Assembly: GCA_900473685.1 (NCBI GenBank)
Contig: UCNE01000009.1
Span: 361,277-425,276, forward strand
DNA: 64,000 nt
From: Hyphomicrobiales bacterium
Lineage (GTDB): Bacteria; Pseudomonadota; Alphaproteobacteria; Rhizobiales; Rhizobiaceae
Direction: 5' to 3'
The notes beneath the pieces are model-generated. The model saw nothing but the letters and a program-made list of their open reading frames with translations. It was not told where the DNA came from and ran no database searches. The position numbers and the translations under genes were made by a program. Shown one piece after another: positions 52,587 through 61,668 of the stretch (position 1 is the stretch's first letter; each line of letters starts with the position of its first letter).

Positions 52587-53474
52587 ATGAACGCATCCGA
52601 TACCGATACTTTTCGCAGCATCATCACCACCACATTTCCGGAGCTTGCCACGTCGCGGTTCGAGCTGGCGACTGCGGGGTGGGATTCGGTTGCCGTCGAT
52701 GTCGACGACCGGCTGATCTTTAAGTTTCCCCGCCATGCCGTTGCTGAAACGGCGCTGCTGCGCGAGGCGCGGCTTCTGGCCGGTATCCGGCCGCGGATAT
52801 CGATGCCGGTGCCCGACCTGCGCATCGAGCAGGGGCCGCCGCTGTTTTCCGTGCATGAAAAACTCAAGGGCGTGCATCTCATCACCGCCGACTACGATCG
52901 GCTCCCAGAGGCGGCGCGGCAAGAGTTGGGCGAGAGGCTCGGGCGGTTCTATGCCGAGCTTCACCGGCTGGAGGAGGCGACGATGTTGACCGCAGGGGCA
53001 GGGCTCGTCTCACAATGGCAGCCGGTGACCGCGATGCGGGAGAGGGCGCTGCCGATGCTTGCTGGGGATATCCGGCAAAAGGCGGCAGCGGCGATTGATG
53101 CGTTCGAGCAGTTGCCGCCGGACCCCCATGGCAAAACCTATGGCTTTTTCGATGGTCATGGCTGGAACATGGCCTTCGACCACGCAAGCCAGCAATTGAC
53201 CGGCATGTATGACTTTGCCGATTCCGGTTTTGCGCCGGTGCATCAGGAATTCATCTATGCGCGCTTTGTTTCGCCGGATCTGACTGAACGCATCATCGCA
53301 TCGTACGAGGTTCTGACCGGCCGGGCGATCGACCGGCAACGGGTGGAAATTTTGACGGCGGCGCATCGTCTGTCCGAGCTGGCGGAGCTTGCCGACAATC
53401 CTGACCATGTGCGCATCATGATTGACAGCATCGAAAACTGGGCGCGGACGGTGAATTTACAAAGCTTGCGATGA
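52587..53474 (+). CDS. Aminoglycoside phosphotransferase (APH)-family kinase-fold protein
   Basis: A 295-residue APH/choline-kinase-fold protein. WDSVAVDVDDRLIFKFPRH (nucleotide-binding lobe) is followed by PLFSVHEKLKGVHL. The catalytic loop is altered: FFDGHGWNMAFD stands where HGDxxxxN is expected, with His and Asp in swapped order. The metal-binding segment GMYDFADSGFAPVHQEF is intact. Small-molecule kinase is likely; there is no reason to call it a resistance gene. The start is ATG 52587. Confidence 0.82.
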   Translation: MNASDTDTFRSIITTTFPELATSRFELATAGWDSVAVDVDDRLIFKFPRHAVAETALLREARLLAGIRPRISMPVPDLRIEQGPPLFSVHEKLKGVHLITADYDRLPEAARQELGERLGRFYAELHRLEEATMLTAGAGLVSQWQPVTAMRERALPMLAGDIRQKAAAAIDAFEQLPPDPHGKTYGFFDGHGWNMAFDHASQQLTGMYDFADSGFAPVHQEFIYARFVSPDLTERIIASYEVLTGRAIDRQRVEILTAAHRLSELAELADNPDHVRIMIDSIENWARTVNLQSLR

Positions 53475-53500
53475 AATCGGCAACCGGAGCGTTTCATCCT

Positions 53501-53529
53501 CTTTAATTTCGAAAATTCCGGCCCCATAT
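53501..53529 (+). promoter_or_regulatory. Possible heat-shock (RpoH) promoter of clpB
   Basis: CCCCATAT at 53522-53529 matches the -10 element of alphaproteobacterial RpoH promoters. 17 bases upstream is CTTT, one base off the CTTG core expected at -35. It lies 126 bases before the clpB ATG, a gene normally under RpoH control. Confidence 0.4.
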
Positions 53530-53654
53530 TCACTCCAGACGGCCGGTCCTGTGCAATGCAGGGTGCGGCCGGCACGGGCTTGCCTTTTCAGGGAGCCTCA
53601 TTCCAACTGTCGGCAGTGCCACGAACGGGCTGACCGATTACCGGAGGTAGACAC

Positions 53655-56258
53655 ATGAATATTGAAAAATACTCAGAGCGCGTGCGCGGTTTTCTGCAAT
53701 CGGCTCAGACCTTTGCGCTGGCCCAGGGCCATCCGCAATTCGTTCCCGAACATGTGCTGAAAGTCCTGCTCGATGACGACCAGGGCATGGCGGCATCGCT
53801 GATCGAGCGGGCTGGCGCCAGTGCCAAGGACGCCAAGCTTGCCAATGACAGCGCGATTGCCAAGCTGCCGAAAGTTTCGGGCGGCAATGGCTCGATCTCG
53901 CTTTCGCAGCCGCTTGCCAAGGTTTTCACCACGGCCGAAGAGGCCGCGAAGAAGGCGGGCGACAGCTTTGTTACCGTCGAGCGGCTGCTGCAGGCGCTGA
54001 TCATCGAGACTTCGGCTGCCACATCCGGCATCCTGTCGAAGGCAGGGCTGACGGCGGCGAAGCTCAACCAGGTGATCAACGAGATCCGCAAGGGCCGCAC
54101 CGCTGATGGCGCCAATGCCGAAGCAGGTTTTGACGCGCTGAAGAAATATGCCCGTGATCTGACGGCAGATGCCCGTGATGGCAAGCTTGACCCGGTGATC
54201 GGCCGCGACGATGAAATTCGCCGCACCATTCAGGTCCTGTCGCGCCGCACCAAGAACAACCCGGTCCTGATCGGTGAACCCGGCGTCGGCAAGACGGCGA
54301 TCGCCGAAGGTTTGGCCTTGCGCATCATCAATGGTGACGTGCCGGAAAGCCTGAAAGACAAGAAGCTGATGGCGCTGGACATGGGTGCGCTGATTGCCGG
54401 TGCGAAATTCCGTGGTGAATTCGAAGAGCGGCTGAAGGCCATTCTTTCCGAGGTTCAGGCAGAAGCCGGCGAGATCATCCTGTTCATCGACGAGATGCAC
54501 ACGCTGGTGGGTGCCGGCAAGGCGGATGGGGCCATGGATGCGTCCAACCTCCTGAAGCCTGCGCTTGCCCGCGGCGAATTGCATTGCGTCGGCGCAACTA
54601 CGCTTGATGAATACCGCAAGCATGTGGAAAAGGATGCGGCCCTTGCCCGCCGGTTCCAGCCGGTCATGGTTAACGAGCCGAATGTCGAAGACACGATCTC
54701 GATCCTGCGCGGCCTGAAGGAAAAGTACGAACAGCATCACAAGGTGCGGATCTCGGATTCGGCGCTGGTTGCGGCTGCAACGCTGTCCAACCGCTACATC
54801 ACCGACCGGTTCCTGCCGGACAAGGCGATCGACCTGATGGACGAAGCCGCATCGCGGCTGCGCATGCAGGTGGATTCAAAACCTGAAGAACTGGACGAAC
54901 TCGACCGCCGCATCATGCAGCTGAAGATCGAGCGCGAGGCCCTGAAGAAGGAAACCGACCGTGCCTCGAAGGACCGGCTGGAAAAGCTGGAACTCGACCT
55001 GACCGGGTTCGAGGAGCAGGCGGATGCGCTGACGGCGCGCTGGCAGGCTGAAAAATCGAAGCTGGGCCTCGCTGCCGACCTTAAGAAGCAGCTGGAAGAG
55101 GCCCGCAACGAACTGGCAGCAGCACAGCGCAAGGGTGAATTCCAGCGTGCTGGCGAACTTGCCTATGGGGTGATCCCGAAGCTTGAAAAGGAGCTCGAGG
55201 TTTCCGAAAGCCAGGATTCATCGGCGCTTGACCCGATGGTTCAGGAAGTCGTGACGCCGGACAACATTGCCCATGTCGTCTCCCGTTGGACCGGCATTCC
55301 GGTGGAAAAGATGCTTGAAGGCCAGCGCGACAAGCTGTTGCGCATGGAAGACGAGCTGTCGCAATGGGTGGTTGGTCAGGGTGATGCGGTTCAGGCCGTG
55401 TCGCGCGCGGTTCGCCGCTCGCGAGCCGGTCTCCAGGATCCAAACCGTCCGATCGGTTCGTTCATCTTTCTAGGGCCTACCGGTGTCGGCAAGACGGAAC
55501 TGACCAAGGCTTTGGCGCGGTTCCTGTTCGATGACGATACGGCGCTGGTGCGCATGGATATGTCCGAGTACATGGAGAAACATTCCGTCTCGCGGCTGAT
55601 CGGTGCTCCTCCAGGCTATGTCGGCTACGAGGAAGGTGGCGCCTTGACCGAAGCGGTGCGGCGTAAGCCCTACCAGGTCGTACTGTTCGACGAGATCGAA
55701 AAGGCGCATCCGGATGTCTTCAACGTGCTGTTGCAGGTTCTCGATGACGGCCGCCTGACCGATGGTCAGGGCCGCACCGTCGATTTCCGCAACACGATGA
55801 TCATCATGACCTCCAACCTCGGGGCGGAATATCTCGTCGGGCTTGGCGAAAACGATGACAGTGACCAGGTGCGCGATCAGGTGATGGACGTGGTGCGCGG
55901 GCATTTCCGCCCCGAATTCCTCAACCGGGTCGACGAGATCATCCTGTTCCACCGCCTGAAGCGCGGCGAAATGGGCGCGATCGTCGATATCCAGCTGTCG
56001 CGGCTGCGCCAGCTGCTCGCCGATCGCAAGATCACGCTCGAACTTGACGACGAGGCCCGTGCCTTCCTCGCCGACAAGGGCTACGATCCGGCCTATGGCG
56101 CCCGTCCGCTGAAGCGGGCCGTGCAGAAATATGTCCAGGACCCGCTCGCCGAGCAGATCCTTCAGGGCAATTTCCCGGATGGTTCGACGATCAAGGCCTT
56201 CGCTGGCTCGGATCGCCTGAACTTCAAGCTGCGCGGTGGCGAACAGGCTGCGGCGTAA
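53655..56258 (+). CDS. clpB: ATP-dependent chaperone ClpB
   Basis: ClpB (867 aa, full length) is the AAA+ disaggregase that works with DnaK. The N-domain is residues 1-150. The first ATPase domain has [17 protein letters not shown] (Walker A) and [15 protein letters not shown] (Walker B). The coiled-coil M-domain (~405-525) is [19 protein letters not shown]. The second ATPase has [17 protein letters not shown] and [15 protein letters not shown], and its pore loop is [13 protein letters not shown]. It has no ClpP-binding IGF loop. Confidence 0.98.
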   Translation: MNIEKYSERVRGFLQSAQTFALAQGHPQFVPEHVLKVLLDDDQGMAASLIERAGASAKDAKLANDSAIAKLPKVSGGNGSISLSQPLAKVFTTAEEAAKKAGDSFVTVERLLQALIIETSAATSGILSKAGLTAAKLNQVINEIRKGRTADGANAEAGFDALKKYARDLTADARDGKLDPVIGRDDEIRRTIQVLSRRTKNNPVLIGEPGVGKTAIAEGLALRIINGDVPESLKDKKLMALDMGALIAGAKFRGEFEERLKAILSEVQAEAGEIILFIDEMHTLVGAGKADGAMDASNLLKPALARGELHCVGATTLDEYRKHVEKDAALARRFQPVMVNEPNVEDTISILRGLKEKYEQHHKVRISDSALVAAATLSNRYITDRFLPDKAIDLMDEAASRLRMQVDSKPEELDELDRRIMQLKIEREALKKETDRASKDRLEKLELDLTGFEEQADALTARWQAEKSKLGLAADLKKQLEEARNELAAAQRKGEFQRAGELAYGVIPKLEKELEVSESQDSSALDPMVQEVVTPDNIAHVVSRWTGIPVEKMLEGQRDKLLRMEDELSQWVVGQGDAVQAVSRAVRRSRAGLQDPNRPIGSFIFLGPTGVGKTELTKALARFLFDDDTALVRMDMSEYMEKHSVSRLIGAPPGYVGYEEGGALTEAVRRKPYQVVLFDEIEKAHPDVFNVLLQVLDDGRLTDGQGRTVDFRNTMIIMTSNLGAEYLVGLGENDDSDQVRDQVMDVVRGHFRPEFLNRVDEIILFHRLKRGEMGAIVDIQLSRLRQLLADRKITLELDDEARAFLADKGYDPAYGARPLKRAVQKYVQDPLAEQILQGNFPDGSTIKAFAGSDRLNFKLRGGEQAAA

Positions 56259-56276
56259 GGCCCTTCCGACAATAAT

Positions 56277-56313
56277 AAAAACCTCCTCGGGTAAGCCCAG
56301 GGAGGTTTTTTTG
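56277..56313. terminator. Bidirectional terminator between clpB and the LysR gene
   Basis: AAAAACCTCC and GGAGGTTTTTTT form the outer stem, with GGG/CCC extending it inward. A-run on the left and T-run on the right let it end the clpB transcript and the convergent LysR-type gene alike. Confidence 0.9.
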
Positions 56314-56318
56314 TATCG

Positions 56319-57209
56319 TCATTTCATGCGATGGACCATGTCCAGCAGCGCTCGAAGCCTCGGTGTCAGGTTGCGGCGATTGGGGTAATAGAGATAGAAG
56401 CCCGCGAATGGCGGGCTGTAGTCTTCCAACAGCGGCACGAGCAGGCCACGATCGATCAGCGGACGAAAGCTGTCCTCCATGCCGAAGGTAATGCCGGCGC
56501 CGGCACAGGCGAGCCGGATCATCAGACCCATGTCGTTGGTGGTGAACTCGGGCTCGACCGCGACGCTGAAATCCCGGCCATCTTCTGTAAATTCCCACCG
56601 GTAGGGCGCGACGGCCGGGGCCGGGCGCCAGCCGATGCACCGGTGATGGGCAAGATCGCGCGGATGGCGCGGCGGATCGCGGCGCTGGAGATAGGCGGGC
56701 GCGCAGACCGCAAGTTGCCGCTGCGGACCGGACACCGGAACCGCAATCATATCCTGCGCAATCACTTCGCCGAGACGCACGCCTGCGTCATAACCTTCGG
56801 CAACGATATCGAATTCTTCATCCGTGACGGTGATATCGACCCGCACATCGGGATTGGCATCGGCAAATGCCGTCAACACGTCGCCGGACAGAAACCTTTC
56901 GGCAATCGAGGAGACGGCCAGCCTCAACTGACCGCAGGCGCGGCCACGGATATCGGCCGCCGCCGACAGTGCTGCGCCGATATCGGCGAGGGCGGGGACA
57001 ATATCGTCATAGAGCCGCTGGCCTTCCTCAGTCAGGCTGACGCTGCGCGTCGTACGCCGCACGAGCAGGATGCCCAGCATTTCCTCCAGCCGCGATATCG
57101 TCTGGCTGACGGCGGAGCGGGTTACGCCCATCCTGTCTGCTGCTGCCCGGAAATTCCGTTCCTGCGCGACCAGGGCAAAGACGGAGAGTGCATTGAGGTC
57201 TGGTTGCAT
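56319..57209 (-). CDS. LysR family transcriptional regulator
   Basis: LTTR of 296 aa. HTH is residues ~5-60: LNALSVFALVAQERNFRAAA, DRMGVTRSAVSQTISRLEEMLG, LLVRRTTRSVSLTEEGQRL. The substrate-binding domain follows (RGRACGQLRLAVSSIAERF; GYDAGVRLGEVIAQDMIAVP), of the type regulating SDR and aldo-keto genes. AAGGAG lies 8 bases before the ATG. It diverges from the SDR-Atu4866-DUF5680 cluster, which it probably controls from the 108-base gap. Confidence 0.94.
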   Translation of the reverse strand: MQPDLNALSVFALVAQERNFRAAADRMGVTRSAVSQTISRLEEMLGILLVRRTTRSVSLTEEGQRLYDDIVPALADIGAALSAAADIRGRACGQLRLAVSSIAERFLSGDVLTAFADANPDVRVDITVTDEEFDIVAEGYDAGVRLGEVIAQDMIAVPVSGPQRQLAVCAPAYLQRRDPPRHPRDLAHHRCIGWRPAPAVAPYRWEFTEDGRDFSVAVEPEFTTNDMGLMIRLACAGAGITFGMEDSFRPLIDRGLLVPLLEDYSPPFAGFYLYYPNRRNLTPRLRALLDMVHRMK

Positions 57210-57317
57210 TGGTTAGATCTCCTTGCCAGTGAAGTCACAGTGTGATGGCTTATCGTGACAATGGTCAATCGTTACCTTTCTCGCAAGCAATCAGGCTTGA
57301 ACAGGAAGGATCACGAT

Positions 57318-58043
57318 ATGTCCGACAAGGTTGTTCTTATTACCGGCGCTTCCAGCGGCATCGGTGCAGGCATTGCCCGCGAGTTAGGCCTGGCCGGTTT
57401 CCAATTGATGCTCGGTGCCCGCCGTACCGATCGTCTCGCCGCACTGGCAGAAGAGATCCGTGCGGGAGGAGGGGAGGCCGAAACGCGGCAGCTCGACGTC
57501 ACCGACCGCGCCAGTGTTGCCGCCTTTGCGGATGCGGCCAGGCAGGTTTTCGGCCGCATCGACGTTATCGTCAACAATGCCGGCGTGATGCCGCTGTCCC
57601 TGATGGCGTCGATGAAGGTCGACGAATGGGACCGGATGGTCGATGTCAATATCAAGGGCGTGCTCTACGGGATCGCGGCGGTGCTGCCCGAAATGACGCA
57701 GCGGGGTTCTGGCCATGTGATCAATATCGCTTCGATCGGCGCATTGGCTGTTTCGCCGACCGCTGCGGTCTACTGTGCCACGAAATATGCGGTGCGGGCC
57801 ATTTCCGATGGTTTACGGCAGGAACGCAATGATATTCGGGTCACCTGCATCCATCCGGGTGTCGTGGAAAGCGAGCTGGCGGAGACGATCACCGATTCGG
57901 CGGCGGCAGACGCCATGAAGACCTACCGCGCCATCGCGCTCAAGCCGGATGCGATCGGCCGGGCCGTACGCTTTGCCATCGAGCAGCCCGGCGATGTCGA
58001 TGTCAACGAGATTGTCGTCAGGCCAACGCGGGCGGTGCACTGA
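57318..58043 (+). CDS. SDR family oxidoreductase
   Basis: A 241-residue classical [58 protein letters not shown] then CATKYAVRAISDGL (Ser, Tyr-x3-Lys) and RVTCIHPGVVESEL. It resembles the YdfG/serine-dehydrogenase-like SDRs; the substrate is unknown. The start at 57318 keeps MSDKVVLITG. Its stop overlaps the next start by one base (TGATG). Confidence 0.92.
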   Translation: MSDKVVLITGASSGIGAGIARELGLAGFQLMLGARRTDRLAALAEEIRAGGGEAETRQLDVTDRASVAAFADAARQVFGRIDVIVNNAGVMPLSLMASMKVDEWDRMVDVNIKGVLYGIAAVLPEMTQRGSGHVINIASIGALAVSPTAAVYCATKYAVRAISDGLRQERNDIRVTCIHPGVVESELAETITDSAAADAMKTYRAIALKPDAIGRAVRFAIEQPGDVDVNEIVVRPTRAVH

Positions 58044-58360
58044 TGGATCGCGCCCTTTTGACGATTTTCCTTTTCACAGCGCTTGGCAGCACCACCCTGG
58101 CGGAGGACGTGATGAACACACCCGAAAAACCTCATCCCTATGTTGGCCTGTGGGTCACGCGCGATGGCCACGTTCGCCACGCGCTTTTGCCGAATGGCCG
58201 TTACGACGAAGCACGCGGTACCCGCGAAAGCGCCTATCAGGGCCGGTATAGCGTAACCGGCAATCATATCAACTATTGGGACGATACCGGTTTTACCGCC
58301 GATGGCGATTTCGTCGACGGTGTACTTCACCATGGTGGAATGATTTTGTACCGGAAGTGA
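58043..58360 (+). CDS. Atu4866-family protein
   Basis: A 105-residue protein matching the family named after Agrobacterium Atu4866, a small beta-barrel of unknown function. A signal peptide-like start (LLTIFLFTALGSTTLAE) precedes HPYVGLWVTRDGHVRHALLP, NGRYDEARGTRESAYQGRY and INYWDDTGFTADGDF. It is translationally coupled to the SDR gene, so both are likely induced together. Confidence 0.88.
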   Translation: MDRALLTIFLFTALGSTTLAEDVMNTPEKPHPYVGLWVTRDGHVRHALLPNGRYDEARGTRESAYQGRYSVTGNHINYWDDTGFTADGDFVDGVLHHGGMILYRK

Positions 58361-58515
58361 ACGGGGCGTTTGCAAGCGGCGGCGATGGGATCGCAACCGA
58401 TGCCCGCCGCTGCAGGCCCTTTCCACCGGATCTACCGCTCTCTTTTGCACCCGGCCTGCCGGGATTTTTATGTCCGGCCCTTGGCAACGCGGTGATATTG
58501 TGCAATGTTCACTAT

Positions 58516-58992
58516 ATGTTCCAATCAGCAGAAGATATGCGCGACCTCGCGCTGTTTATCGTCGAGGCAAAATCGGCGGCCTATGTCGGCGGCGGCGGCA
58601 CCTCGCCGCCATGCCGGCCGGCGTCACATGATATCGGTTACCGGCGTGGTTGCTGGCGCTATCTCGACAGTTATTTTGGCGGGACGGACTTTCTGGGGCA
58701 GGAGGTCGTCTGGAAAGAGGACCAACCGGTATGGGCCATGAACTATTATGGACGCATCCTCGATCCCGGATTGATCGATGGTGCCGCCGCTGGCGCGGTC
58801 ATCAAGGAGGCACTCTCGGCGCTTTATCGATCCGGCCGGTTTCTGGGCGGTTTCAACTATTCCGTACGGCAGTACAGGTATGCCGATGAGAGCAATGATG
58901 ACATCAACTGTTTTCTCGGGATCGAGCGGATATACGCCGGAGCCAAGGAGGTCTACCGGCTGGACTATCACGGCGGGATCGTCAGACCATGA
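58516..58992 (+). CDS. DUF5680 domain-containing protein
   Basis: A 158-residue DUF5680 protein: LALFIVEAKSAAYVGGGGTS, GCWRYLDSYFGGTDFLGQEVV and YRLDYHGGIVRP at the C-terminus. In some regulators this domain follows a helix-turn-helix; here it stands alone. ATG 58516 lacks a clear ribosome site, so the start is uncertain. It follows the Atu4866 gene by 155 bases on the same strand. Function unknown. Confidence 0.82.
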   Translation: MFQSAEDMRDLALFIVEAKSAAYVGGGGTSPPCRPASHDIGYRRGCWRYLDSYFGGTDFLGQEVVWKEDQPVWAMNYYGRILDPGLIDGAAAGAVIKEALSALYRSGRFLGGFNYSVRQYRYADESNDDINCFLGIERIYAGAKEVYRLDYHGGIVRP

Positions 58993-59030
58993 ATTGCGCC
59001 CTGGATGACAGCGTCGAAACGGCTCCGGTG

Positions 59031-59099
59031 CTACTGCGCCGCCGCCACTTCGGCGTTGCCGTTATCCTTGGCCAGCAATTCGTCGATGCGGCTGCGTTC
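59031..59099 (-). pseudogene. Relic 3' end of the M23 peptidase gene (direct repeat copy)
   Basis: 69 bases encode SRIDELLAKDNGNAEVAAAQ-stop on the minus strand, the same C-terminal residues as the intact M23 peptidase at 61669-61737. Only about three bases differ over 69. Similarity ends sharply at GCGTTC. No upstream part of the gene remains. The two copies are direct repeats bracketing the second RTX-like gene. Confidence 0.92.
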
Positions 59100-59493
59100 T
59101 CCGATCCCACCGGAATGGCTTTGTTCAAGGCGTTGTCGTGAAAACTGAACACGTGCCTCCAGGTTCCATCTGGATCGCGTTGGCTAATATCTGCAACCCT
59201 CTTCAACCATGGAATACCGGCGTTTCTTCAGGCTAAAGAGTATGAGGCAGAATAAACGCAAAAGGCTTTAGCGAAGAAGTGCCTGGGAATAGTGGATATG
59301 ACGAAACCACGAACTCTGGTGCCGTTCCTTGTTGGAAGGCTCTCTTCCATTTGAATGTTAGTATGTTATATATTTAAGTATACAATCATATTTCCAATTA
59401 TTGAATAATTCTGCCAGATTGTCACCGTTCAGAAACCCTATATCCCAATAGAATTTCTATATCTCTGATGAAGTCAGCGGAGGAATATCGGCA
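59100..59493. promoter_or_regulatory. AT-rich upstream region of the second RTX-like gene with a palindrome
   Basis: About 390 bases without a supported gene. From ~59345 to 59470 it is strikingly AT-rich (TTATATATTTAAGTATACAA) compared with the rest of the window. AATTATT-G-AATAATT at 59396-59410 is a perfect 15-base palindrome, a good operator candidate. GGAGG lies 10 bases before the RTX ATG. Confidence 0.6.
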
Positions 59494-61452
59494 ATGGCTA
59501 CTTTCAATTTTACCGGAAACGCCTCGACTGCCTATGGAACAGGCTTTGATTTTCTGAGGGATACGCTGTCCGGAACAAGTGCCTCCAGCGTGAGCAATCA
59601 CCTAACCTCCTTCAGCTATGGAAACGGGTTGACTGGCAATCTCTACAAGAGGGTTAGTTTCGACACCTTCCAAAACAATTCCGGCACGTTTATCACGGGC
59701 TTGAATTTTATCGGCGGCGACGCATCCAATGCATCCGTACAGTTGTTGTCGGGCTCCGGCTTTCGGGCCCCCATAGACATAAACTTCAATAACGCTTTTC
59801 AGCCCGCCCAAGCGGCAGCGGTCAACAAATTTATCCAGGATCTGTTCAAGGGAGATGACGATTTTCGTGTGTCAGGTGCACTGTCGACACTCTGGGGCGA
59901 CTACAACACCATTGCTTCAAATCTGAACCTCAAGCTTGGTGACGATACTTTTTCGGTCAGTTATGGAGCGACTGCAAGCGGTAGTTCTATTTCGATCTAT
60001 GGCGACGCGGTGTCTGTTGGGGCGGGTGCAAGTGCCAGAGGCGGGAATGATTTCATTCTTGCTGCAGTTGCGCCGTCCGTGAAGCTTTACGGCGATTTCG
60101 GTAGTGTCGATCCTACAGCGCACGTCACCTATGGCAACGATGAAATCTATGGTGGCGGCGGAAGCGACGTTCTCTACGGGGACAGTCTGGATCCTGCGCT
60201 AACCGCCGGTGGCAACGATTACCTTTCCGCTGGCGGAGGCAGTGATGCACTCTACGGCGGCGGTGGGAATGATATCCTCAACGGTGGGGATGGCGCCGAC
60301 GTGCTGGACGGAGGCGCAGGATTTGACGTCGCGGCCTACGAAGGCCCAGGCGCACTCCTGTCGACACTGGTCGTTGATCTTCAGGACAACACTTTGAACA
60401 CCAACCATGCCACGGGTGACGTTCTGACGGGAATAGAAGGGATCTCAGGGCGGGACTACAACGGCATTACCGACGATTTGCGCGGCGATGCCTCCGCCAA
60501 TTTTCTGTCCGGCTTGGGCGGAAACGACATCCTCAGCGGCAGGGCAGGAACTGACACGATCTCGGGCGGTGCTGGTGCTGACACGCTCGATGGCGGTGCC
60601 GACATCGATGTCCTGGACTACCGATCGTCGCTGCAAGGCGTGAAAGTCAATCTCAGCGTCAACACTGCCTCAGGTGGTGATGCGCAGGGTGATATCATTT
60701 CAAATTTTGAAAGTGTATTCGGCAGCGGGTTTGTCGACGGCCTGATAGGCAGCAACGCCGCCAATGTCCTGCGAGGCTATGCCGGCAACGACGCGCTGCG
60801 GGCGCTTGCGGGTAATGATCAACTCGACGGAGGCACAGGAGCCGACGTGATGCAGGGCGGCAAAGGCAACGATGTCTATTGGGTCGATAACAGTGGCGAC
60901 GTTGTTGATGAAGTTCATGATGGTGCAGATGGCACCGACACGGTGTATTCCACGATTTCCCTTAGCCTGGTGGCAAGTTCAAAGGTTCTCGGGGCGGTGG
61001 AAAAACTGACCCTGCTGGGGACGGCGGCGATCAATGCCGTCGGCAACAGCGGTGCCAATGTTTTGGTTGGCAATAACGGCTCCAATATCCTGGCTGGAGG
61101 CCTTGGAAGCGATATATTGGCTGGAGGCGCGGGAGCCGATTTTTTTGTGTTTAACACGGCGGCTAGCGCATCCAATCGTGACACGATCAGTGACTTCTCC
61201 GTACCCTCGGATACGATCCGGCTGGAGAACGCAATTTTTACGGCAATCGCTGGGATCGGGACTTTGACCGCAGCGCAATTCGTCAAGAATACAACGGGCC
61301 TTGCCGGCGATGCCAATGACCGGATCATTTATGAAAGCGATACCGGCAAGCTTTTCTACGACAGCAACGGCAACACCGCCGGGGGTTCTGTCGAGTTCGC
61401 CAAGGTGGGAATTAACCTTGCACTGACCAACACTGATTTCTTCATCATCTGA
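59494..61452 (+). CDS. RTX-like calcium-binding protein (copy 2), putative type I secretion substrate
   Basis: A 652-residue protein without a signal peptide. Residues 1-205 form a Ser/Asn/Gly-rich N-terminal domain unlike that of copy 1. RTX clusters follow at about 219, 249-290 (GGGGNDILNGGDGADVLDGG), 338-370, 429-463 and 527-550. The C-terminal ~100 residues (RDTISDFSVPSDTIRLENAI, DANDRIIYESDTGKLFYDSN) are closely shared with copy 1 and end DFFII, fitting a type I secretion signal. No exporter genes are present. The AT-rich promoter and flanking relic repeat suggest acquisition. Confidence 0.88.
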   Translation: MATFNFTGNASTAYGTGFDFLRDTLSGTSASSVSNHLTSFSYGNGLTGNLYKRVSFDTFQNNSGTFITGLNFIGGDASNASVQLLSGSGFRAPIDINFNNAFQPAQAAAVNKFIQDLFKGDDDFRVSGALSTLWGDYNTIASNLNLKLGDDTFSVSYGATASGSSISIYGDAVSVGAGASARGGNDFILAAVAPSVKLYGDFGSVDPTAHVTYGNDEIYGGGGSDVLYGDSLDPALTAGGNDYLSAGGGSDALYGGGGNDILNGGDGADVLDGGAGFDVAAYEGPGALLSTLVVDLQDNTLNTNHATGDVLTGIEGISGRDYNGITDDLRGDASANFLSGLGGNDILSGRAGTDTISGGAGADTLDGGADIDVLDYRSSLQGVKVNLSVNTASGGDAQGDIISNFESVFGSGFVDGLIGSNAANVLRGYAGNDALRALAGNDQLDGGTGADVMQGGKGNDVYWVDNSGDVVDEVHDGADGTDTVYSTISLSLVASSKVLGAVEKLTLLGTAAINAVGNSGANVLVGNNGSNILAGGLGSDILAGGAGADFFVFNTAASASNRDTISDFSVPSDTIRLENAIFTAIAGIGTLTAAQFVKNTTGLAGDANDRIIYESDTGKLFYDSNGNTAGGSVEFAKVGINLALTNTDFFII

Positions 61453-61668
61453 GGCGCACGGTCTGCAACATGAATGCCGGACGCGACCTTGGCGTTCGCT
61501 GGCAGGCAAATCCTATCCTATGTGCTATCTGCAGGCGCAGAAGCTCATGGCCGGGAAGGGGCCTATGCGGTACTTTGATCAGGCAGCGACCGTTTAGAGG
61601 GTAGCACGGAACCGGTCGCGTTGGCCGTCGAAGAGTGTTGGGGAGCTTTTCGAAGAGCTGAATTCGTC

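Noticed and set aside
58982..59206. Minus-strand frame across the M23 relic
   Set aside because: It is in a different frame from the relic peptidase tail and has no support of its own.
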